This document shows positions 58,894 to 64,000 of a stretch of DNA of 64,000 nt, one piece after another (within the stretch, counting starts at the first letter, position 1; each line of letters starts with the position of its first letter). A model generated the notes under the pieces. It saw only the letters and a list, made by a program, of their open reading frames with translations. It was not told where the DNA came from and made no database searches. Made by a program: the position numbers and the translations under genes. This stretch comes from Limimaricola pyoseonensis (lineage in GTDB: Bacteria > Pseudomonadota > Alphaproteobacteria > Rhodobacterales > Rhodobacteraceae). The stretch lies in the NCBI RefSeq assembly GCF_900102015.1, contig NZ_FNAT01000005.1:49273-113272 (forward strand). Reading direction: 5' to 3'.

Positions 58894-59140
58894 GTGGGGC
58901 CGAAAACATGGCCCCCGCCATGATTCCGACACATTCCCATGAGCGGCCGAAGCGCCCCGAAACGCGGGGTCGAAACCGGCAACAATGCACCCGCTCGCAA
59001 GGAAACTGTCGCCAAAAAGACCTGTCTAATCGGACATGTCCGGGCAGATAGGGGGTAACGCGCACGTTAGCTGGGAGCCCTTTTTTTGTTGTGTTCCGTG
59101 CAAAGCCCTCATTTCGACCCATCCGTAGGGACTTGTCCAA
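58894..59140. other. AT-enriched intergenic region, possible small RNA
   Basis: No protein gene was recognised. The stretch has less GC than its neighbours and holds a CGGACATGTCCG palindrome (59031-59042), a TAACG-CGCA-CGTTA hairpin (59056-59069) and a run of seven T (59081-59087) shortly after. This looks like a plus-strand transcript end, but no promoter could be fixed. Confidence 0.35.
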
Positions 59141-59278
59141 ATGGTTAAGGCCCTGACAGGCAATGCATTTTTTCCGGACGCCCCGAGGCTCTGCCACGCC
59201 ATCGCCGCAATTCGTGCCGATATAGATAGCGTTGCAGACGCCATCTCGCTTTACCGAGTGATTGCCAGGAAGGATTAA
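59141..59278 (+). CDS. possible 45-residue small protein
   Basis: An ATG frame of 45 codons ending TAA, 4 bp before the next gene, with a GGGAC upstream as a weak ribosome site. The peptide starts MVKALTGNAFFPDAPRLC and continues as an amphipathic helix to the C-terminus YRVIARKD. Third-position GC is about 60 percent, well below neighbouring genes, so it may be a leader frame, a young gene or non-coding. Its placement would allow coupling to the 193-aa gene. Confidence 0.35.
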   Translation: MVKALTGNAFFPDAPRLCHAIAAIRADIDSVADAISLYRVIARKD

Positions 59279-59282
59279 GAGC

Positions 59283-59864
59283 ATGACCATTCAGGCCCAT
59301 ATTTACCCCGCCCCCGCCGCCGAGAGCTGCGAAGCCACCGTCACGGGCGCGGCCGACATCCGGGTGGTGCTGCACGAGCTCGGCGATGGCGGTCTGATGA
59401 TCGACCTGCAGATGGACGAGGATCAGGCGCAGGGGCTCGGCATCACCGCCGTGCAGTTCGACTTCGCCGCCGCCGAGCTGCTGCCCCGGCTGAGCCTGTC
59501 GGGCCCCGAGCTGCGGGCGCAGCGCTTCGGTGCCGGCTCGCGCGGCCATGACTGCACCGCCCTGCTCGCCCATCCGCACAGCCGCCGCGGCCAGCCGCTG
59601 CGCCGCACCGCGATGGTGCTGGCCCATGACAGCCTGGTGCTCACGCTCGACGATCTGGCCGGCCAGGACTTCGTGGTCCGTCTCGCGCCGGTGGCCGCCA
59701 ACCACGCCGCCTGCGACGGGCTGACCGTGACCGGCCGCTTCCCCACCCGCCCGGCGGCGGTGCCGGGCGCCGGGCGCTCGACCGACGGCTCGGTCTTCGG
59801 CGGCGTCATGGACGAGATCATGGCCCTCACCGCGCCGGCCCAGCCGGCCCGCCGCATCGCCTGA
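59283..59864 (+). CDS. hypothetical protein, 193 residues
   Basis: A soluble-looking protein without signal peptide or membrane segment. The middle is rich in beta-type segments (VVLHELGDGGLMIDLQMDED; AMVLAHDSLVLTLDDLAGQD). The C-terminal 40 residues are low-complexity with GRSTDGSVFGGVMDEIMALT. The ATG at 59283 follows AGGAAGG. I do not recognise the family. It is isolated between the AT-rich gap after gltA and a convergent enoyl-CoA hydratase gene. A hairpin follows its stop. Confidence 0.7.
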   Translation: MTIQAHIYPAPAAESCEATVTGAADIRVVLHELGDGGLMIDLQMDEDQAQGLGITAVQFDFAAAELLPRLSLSGPELRAQRFGAGSRGHDCTALLAHPHSRRGQPLRRTAMVLAHDSLVLTLDDLAGQDFVVRLAPVAANHAACDGLTVTGRFPTRPAAVPGAGRSTDGSVFGGVMDEIMALTAPAQPARRIA

Positions 59865-59873
59865 GCCGCCGGA

Positions 59874-59892
59874 CAGGCCCCTAAAGGGCCTG
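59874..59892. terminator. small hairpin between convergent genes
   Basis: A 7-bp stem CAGGCCC / GGGCCTG with a 5-nt loop, 10 bp after the 193-aa gene and 32 bp before the end of the enoyl-CoA hydratase gene. Confidence 0.5.
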
Positions 59893-59923
59893 CCGGGGCC
59901 GTCAGGGGCGCTTCAGAGGCCCT

Positions 59924-60700
59924 TCAGCGGCCCTCGAAGGCCGGGGGACGCTTCTGCAGGAAGGCGACCACGCCCTCCTTGAAATCGCGGCTGCGGCCGC
60001 AGGCGCCCTGCAGCTGCGCCTCCAGCGTCAGCTGATCGGCATAGGAATTCTCGAAACTCGCCCGCATCGCCTGCTTGAGATGCGAATAGGCCTCGGTCGG
60101 CCCCTGCGCCAGCTGCGCCGCGCGCGCGCGCCAATGCGCCGCGAAGCCCTCTTCCGGCACCGCCTCGTAGATCATGCCCCAATCGGCCGCCTGCCGCGCC
60201 GGGACCTTGTCGGCGAAGAGCGTGGCGCCCATGGCGCGCGCCAGACCGACCTGCCGCGGCAGCGTCCAGGTGCCGCCGGCATCGGGGATCAGGCCGATCC
60301 GGGTGAAGGCCTGGGTGAAATAGGCCTCCTGCGAGGCGATCACCACGTCGCAGGCCAGCGCGAGGTTCGCGCCCGCCCCGGCCGCCGGGCCGTTGACGGC
60401 GGCGATCACCGGCAAACGGCACTCGGTGATGGCGTTGAGCATCGGCACGTATTCGTCGCGCAGCACCCGCTCGAGATCGGTCGCCGCCGCGTTGCCCGCG
60501 TCGCCCAGATCCTGCCCCGAGCAGAAGGCGCGGCCCGCGCCGGTCAGCACCAGCACGCGGGCGGTCTCGGCCGCGGCGCGCACCGCGTGGGTGATCTCGG
60601 CCCGCATCTGGCCGTTGAGCGCGTTCATCTTGTCGGGCCGATTCAGCGTCAGCACCGCCGTGCCGGCCTCGATTTCGAATGTGATCGTCTGGTAGTCCAT
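59924..60700 (-). CDS. enoyl-CoA hydratase/isomerase family protein (PaaG-like)
   Basis: A 258-residue crotonase-fold enzyme. The oxyanion-hole segments are GRAFCSGQDLGD (near residue 60) and NGPAAGAGANLALACDVVIA (near 105), followed by FTRIGLIPDAGGTW. The aspartate in PDAGGT and the GQDL motif fit the PaaG group, which isomerises ring-epoxide or enoyl-CoA intermediates of phenylacetate breakdown. No other paa gene lies nearby, so plain enoyl-CoA hydratase activity is equally possible. The ATG at 60700 follows GGAGGGACC. Confidence 0.88.
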   Translation of the reverse strand: MDYQTITFEIEAGTAVLTLNRPDKMNALNGQMRAEITHAVRAAAETARVLVLTGAGRAFCSGQDLGDAGNAAATDLERVLRDEYVPMLNAITECRLPVIAAVNGPAAGAGANLALACDVVIASQEAYFTQAFTRIGLIPDAGGTWTLPRQVGLARAMGATLFADKVPARQAADWGMIYEAVPEEGFAAHWRARAAQLAQGPTEAYSHLKQAMRASFENSYADQLTLEAQLQGACGRSRDFKEGVVAFLQKRPPAFEGR

Positions 60701-60768
60701 CTGGGTCCCTCCGCTGTTCGGGCGCAGCCTGCACCCGGGCTGACGCGCACGGAAGGTGCGACCCGGCG

Positions 60769-61212
60769 TCAGCGGTCGAGGATGTCGCGCAGCCGCGCCT
60801 CCTCCTCTTCCGAGAGGCGGTCCTCCGGCCCCTTGGCGCGGCGGCGGATCGAGACCACCGCCACCCCGCCCGCGACCAGCAGGAGCACCGGGGCCGCGAG
60901 CCAGAGCACGAGGTTGGCGCCAGAGGCGTCGGGGCTCAGCAGCACGTATTCGCCGTAGCGGTCGACCACCGCCTGCACCACCTCGGCGTCGCTGTCGCCG
61001 GCCACCAGCCGCTCGCGCACGTAGAGCCGCAGGTCGCGGGCGACGCCGGCATTGCTGTCGTCGATGTTCTCGTTGCGGCAGACCGGGCAGCGCAGGCCGG
61101 CGCTGATGTCGCGGGCGCGCGTTTCCAGCGCCGGGTCGTCGAGGATCTCGTCCGGCTCGACCGCGAAGGCCGGCGCGGCCACGAGCGCGAGCGCGAGCGC
61201 CAGCCGCCTCAT
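60769..61212 (-). CDS. ccmH: cytochrome c-type biogenesis protein CcmH (CycL)
   Basis: A 147-residue membrane-anchored thiol-oxidoreductase that reduces apocytochrome c cysteines before haem ligation. Residues 1-17 are a signal peptide; the redox pair Cys42/Cys45 lies in [15 protein letters not shown], and a C-terminal anchor spans about 104-123. The ATG overlaps the ccmF stop as ATGA. The short length shows it lacks the CcmI-like TPR part. Confidence 0.94.
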   Translation of the reverse strand: MRRLALALALVAAPAFAVEPDEILDDPALETRARDISAGLRCPVCRNENIDDSNAGVARDLRLYVRERLVAGDSDAEVVQAVVDRYGEYVLLSPDASGANLVLWLAAPVLLLVAGGVAVVSIRRRAKGPEDRLSEEEEARLRDILDR

Positions 61213-63182
61213 TGCGCCGCCACCGCGCTCGGGGCCGCGCGCCGCGCGCCAGCGGCGACCCGCAGCCGCCGGTCGGTGAGCGACAGCCCCCCGCCCAGCG
61301 CCATCAGGATCGCGCCGCCCCAGATCCAGTTCGCCATCGGCTTGACGTGCGAGCGCACCGCCCAGCCGCCGCCATCCTGCTCCTCGCCGATCACCACGTA
61401 GAGGTCGCGCCAGAGGCCGCCATCGATCCCCGCCTCGGTGGTGGGCATGCCGGCCACCGGGTAGAAGCGCTTCTCGGGATGCAGCGTCGCGATCTCGGCG
61501 CCGTCCGCGCGCAGCGTCATGTCGGCCATGGTGGTCAGGTAGTTCGGCCCCTCGGTCTCGCGCACCGCGTCGAGCGTGACCTCGTAGCGGCCGATCTGCC
61601 AGCTGTCGCCGATTTGGGCCACGCGGATGTCCTCGCGCTCCCAGGCCAGCAGCCCGGCGATGCCGATGATGGTGACGCCGAGCCCGCCATGCGCCAGCGC
61701 CCGGCCCCAATCGGCGCGCGGCACGCGGGCCAAGCGCTTCAGCCGGGCGGCAGGGGCGCCGCGGCCGGTGCGGCTCCAGATGTCGACCAGCGCGCCGCCG
61801 ATCACCCAGGCCCCGAGCGCGAGGCCCAAGGGCCCCAGCGCCGAACGGCCCGAGCCCAGCGCGTAGCCCAGAAGCGCAGCAGAGGCGGCCAGCAGCGCGG
61901 CGGGCCAGAGCTGGCGGGCGACGCGGGCCCCGGTCGCGCGTTTCCAGGCGAAGAGCGTGCCGAAGGGCAGCAGCACGCCCAGCGCCACGAAGAAGGGCGT
62001 GAAGGCCGCGTCGAAGAAGGGCGGCCCGACCGAGAGCACCCGGCCGAAGGCCATCTCCGCCACCAGCGGCCAGACCGTGCCGACGAAGACCACCAGCGCC
62101 GCGACGGCCAGAAGCACGTTGTTGGCCACCAGCGCGCTTTCGCGGCTCAGGAGCCCGAACACGCCCTTGGCCTCCATCGCATGCGCCCGCGCGGCATAGA
62201 GCGTCAGCGCGCCGCCGGTGAAGACGGCGAGGATGGCGAGGATGAACACGCCCCGCTCGGGGTCGTTGGCGAAGGCATGCACGCTCGTCAACACGCCCGA
62301 GCGGACGATGAAGGTGCCCAAGAGCGAGAAGCTGAAGGCGATGATCGCGAGAAGCACGGTCCAGCTCTTCAGCGCCTCGCGCTTCTCGGTGACGATGGCC
62401 GAGTGCAGCAGCGCGGCGGCGAAGAGCCAAGGCATGAAGCTCGCGTTCTCGACCGGGTCCCAGAACCAGAAGCCGCCCCAGCCCAACTCGTAATAGGCCC
62501 ACCACGAGCCCAGGGCGATGCCGATGGTCAGAAACAGCCAGGCCGCCAGCGTCCAGGGCCGCACCCAGCGCGCCCATGCGGCGTCGACCCGGCCCTCGAT
62601 CAGCGCGGCCACCGCGAAGGAGAAGGCCATCGAGAGGCCGACATAGCCGAGGTAGAGAAACGGCGGGTGGAAGGCGAGGCCGGGGTCCTGCAGGAGCGGG
62701 TTCAGGTCGCGCCCGTCGAAGGGCGGCACCTCGACCCTGAGGAACGGGTTCGAGGTGAAGAGCATGAAGGCGAAGAAGGCGACGCCGATCGCGCCCTGCA
62801 CCGAGAGCACGCGCGCGCGCAGCCGCTCGGGCAGGTTGCCGCCGAACCATGCGGCCGCCGCGCCGAAGCCCGACAGGATCAGCAGCCACAGCAGCAAGGA
62901 GCCCTCGTGATTGCCCCAGACGCCGCTGATCTTGTAGATCATCGGTTTCAGCGAATGCGAGTTCGCCACCACCAGCGCCACCGAGAAATCCGAGGTGACG
63001 AAGGCCACGGTCAGCGCCGCGAAGGCGAAGCCGGTGCACAGGAACTGCGCCGTGGCGGCGGGTTCGGCCACCGCCATCCAGGCGCGCCAGCCCTTCTGCG
63101 CGCCGACCATCGGGACCACCATCTGCACGATGGCGGTGACGAAGCCCAGAATCAGGGCGAAATGTCCAAGCTCTACCAGCAT
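61209..63182 (-). CDS. ccmF: haem lyase CcmF (c-type cytochrome maturation)
   Basis: A 657-residue polytopic protein that attaches haem to apocytochrome c in the periplasm (system I). The WWD domain is clear ([19 protein letters not shown] near residue 235), and conserved histidines occur in the loops around it ([25 protein letters not shown]). The ATG at 63182 follows AGAGAAG. It forms an operon with ccmH and is needed for the caa3 oxidase and the triheme cytochrome found in this window. Confidence 0.96.
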   Translation of the reverse strand: MLVELGHFALILGFVTAIVQMVVPMVGAQKGWRAWMAVAEPAATAQFLCTGFAFAALTVAFVTSDFSVALVVANSHSLKPMIYKISGVWGNHEGSLLLWLLILSGFGAAAAWFGGNLPERLRARVLSVQGAIGVAFFAFMLFTSNPFLRVEVPPFDGRDLNPLLQDPGLAFHPPFLYLGYVGLSMAFSFAVAALIEGRVDAAWARWVRPWTLAAWLFLTIGIALGSWWAYYELGWGGFWFWDPVENASFMPWLFAAALLHSAIVTEKREALKSWTVLLAIIAFSFSLLGTFIVRSGVLTSVHAFANDPERGVFILAILAVFTGGALTLYAARAHAMEAKGVFGLLSRESALVANNVLLAVAALVVFVGTVWPLVAEMAFGRVLSVGPPFFDAAFTPFFVALGVLLPFGTLFAWKRATGARVARQLWPAALLAASAALLGYALGSGRSALGPLGLALGAWVIGGALVDIWSRTGRGAPAARLKRLARVPRADWGRALAHGGLGVTIIGIAGLLAWEREDIRVAQIGDSWQIGRYEVTLDAVRETEGPNYLTTMADMTLRADGAEIATLHPEKRFYPVAGMPTTEAGIDGGLWRDLYVVIGEEQDGGGWAVRSHVKPMANWIWGGAILMALGGGLSLTDRRLRVAAGARRAAPSAVAAQ

Positions 63183-63239
63183 GTCTTCTCTCTATCCGAT
63201 CCCCGTCCGACCCGCCATCGGGCGGAACGGGACAGGGTG

Positions 63240-63773
63240 TCACGGCTGCGTGCGGCGCCAGTCCTCGAGCGCGGCGTTGGGGTCGGGCGTGGCGGTCGTC
63301 GCCGGCCCGGCGCGCGGGCGCGGGCCGGGCGGCGCGGGCGCCTGCGCCAGCGCCGCGACGACGGCGCGCTCGAAGCCCTGTCCATGCGCCTGCATCCGGG
63401 CGCCGAAATAGAAGCTGACGATCGCCCCCATCAGCCACCACAGCGGCTCGGGCACCAGCGCGAGGCCGGCCATCCGTTCGGAGAACCACGCCGGGTCGGC
63501 CATCGCCGCGCCGATCAGCCCGAGCGTGCCGAAGGCCATCATCGGGCGCGGTAGCCGGTTCAGCCCGTCGATGAAGCGGTCCCAGCCCCCGCGCCGCTCG
63601 CGCGCCATCTCGGCCGCGAACTGCGCCAGCACGCGGGCGCGATGCTCCGCCGCCCGCCCCGCCCCGGCCTCGGCGTTCTCGCGGAAGACCTCGACCGTCT
63701 CGGCCACCACGTTGCGCCGCTCTCCGAAGAGCGCGCCGAAGACGCTGCCGATCACCCCGCCGATCATCCCCAT
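63240..63773 (-). CDS. GTA-type holin (3TM holin family)
   Basis: A 177-residue protein matching the GTA_holin_3TM family (PF11351). The N-terminus [20 protein letters not shown] and two further hydrophobic segments ([32 protein letters not shown]) give three membrane passes; the tail is Pro/Ala-rich. In Rhodobacter capsulatus the homologous holin opens the membrane so the endolysin can lyse GTA-producing cells. Its ATG lies inside the end of the N-acetylmuramidase gene (10-bp overlap). Confidence 0.85.
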   Translation of the reverse strand: MGMIGGVIGSVFGALFGERRNVVAETVEVFRENAEAGAGRAAEHRARVLAQFAAEMARERRGGWDRFIDGLNRLPRPMMAFGTLGLIGAAMADPAWFSERMAGLALVPEPLWWLMGAIVSFYFGARMQAHGQGFERAVVAALAQAPAPPGPRPRAGPATTATPDPNAALEDWRRTQP

Positions 63774-64000
63774 GACGCCACCCTCTCGCGATGCTCGGCC
63801 TCGCTCAGATGGTAGCGCGGCGATATGAACTCCTCGGCCCGGCGGATCCAGCCGCCCTTGCCGCCGTCACGGGCGCGCGCGTATTTGCGGCTCCTGGGGC
63901 GGCGGTCGGCGAGGCGGTAGTACCAGTTGCGCCGGGCGATGCCGTAGGCGTCGGCGAAATGCTCGGGCGCGGCCTGCTGCGCGCGCGCGGCCGCGGCGAT
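63764..64000 (-). CDS. holin-associated N-acetylmuramidase (GTA endolysin), C-terminal part
   Basis: The last 78 codons of a gene running off the right edge. The visible part ([40 protein letters not shown]) matches the peptidoglycan-binding C-terminal domain that follows the glycoside hydrolase 108 domain in GTA endolysins. The frame stops at 63764-63766, inside the holin start, so the two are coupled. The catalytic domain lies outside the window. Confidence 0.8.
   Translation of the reverse strand: MAAAARAQQAAPEHFADAYGIARRNWYYRLADRRPRSRKYARARDGGKGGWIRRAEEFISPRYHLSEAEHRERVASWG

Noticed and set aside
63240-64000. Prophage remnant
   Set aside because: The holin and endolysin match the GTA lysis pair and sit beside the housekeeping ccmF; no integrase, attachment site or phage structural gene is visible.

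Overview
The window is a stretch of core chromosome from a high-GC alphaproteobacterium, almost certainly order Rhodobacterales (Rhodobacteraceae/Paracoccaceae type). The supporting signs are a two-piece (circularly permuted) tmRNA gene with a tag ending AMAVAA, an alpha-type SspB, a GAAC-N7-GAAC SOS box on lexA, a trgA-trgB-cysK tellurite cluster beside phr-cfa, DUF4169 and ribbon-helix-helix genes after fumC, and, at the right edge, the holin/N-acetylmuramidase pair used by gene transfer agents. Genus cannot be fixed from the sequence. I see no insertion sequence, integrase, CRISPR array or rRNA. Coding density is high and many genes overlap as ATGA/GTGA.

Layout. 1-1.4 kb: tRNA-Ser(GGA) and an AI-2E/PerM-type membrane protein. 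1.4-9.4 kb (minus strand): phr, cfa, trgA, trgB, cysK and a large MscS channel, which reads as a stress block (light/singlet oxygen, membrane lipid, tellurite, osmotic). 9.7-13.8 kb: BCCT transporter, AcuI-type acryloyl-CoA reductase and a divergent orphan periplasmic binding protein. 13.9-18.0 kb: small membrane protein, ssrA, a VWA-domain DUF1194 protein, sspB, fumC and three small genes, closed by a pair of tandem palindromes. 18.1-25.5 kb (minus): cytochrome P450 plus an alpha/beta-hydrolase-like protein, ccdA, and a four-gene YnjBCD-like ABC transporter. 25.6-31.3 kb (minus): a caa3-type oxidase cluster consisting of coxB with a cytochrome c domain, a fused subunit I+III, a small membrane protein, CtaG and a triheme cytochrome c.

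31.5-38.8 kb: an orphan membrane protein, nadE, exoD, a 668-residue protein that looks like a NrdJ ribonucleotide reductase stripped of its active-site segments, tRNA-Pro(TGG), a DUF192 protein and a double cold-shock-domain protein. 38.9-42.3 kb: pdxH, fabI, gpt and an aminotransferase. 42.4-53.8 kb: a ppiD-like gene and trpE; convergent DoxX and divergent polysaccharide deacetylase genes; then trpG-trpD-ung-trpC-moaC-moeA followed by lexA with its own SOS-controlled promoter. 53.8-58.9 kb: comEC, gltX, gltA. 59-61 kb: an orphan protein, possibly with a small upstream gene, and an enoyl-CoA hydratase. 60.8-64 kb (minus): ccmH and ccmF, then the GTA-type holin and the cut end of its N-acetylmuramidase.

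Most of the window is ordinary housekeeping sequence. The points most worth a second look are the NrdJ-like shell protein with DnaA-box-like motifs upstream, the K-channel substitution in the caa3 oxidase, the tandem palindromes at 18.0 kb, the P450/hydrolase operon, and the AT-rich gap after gltA that may hold a small RNA and a 45-codon gene.
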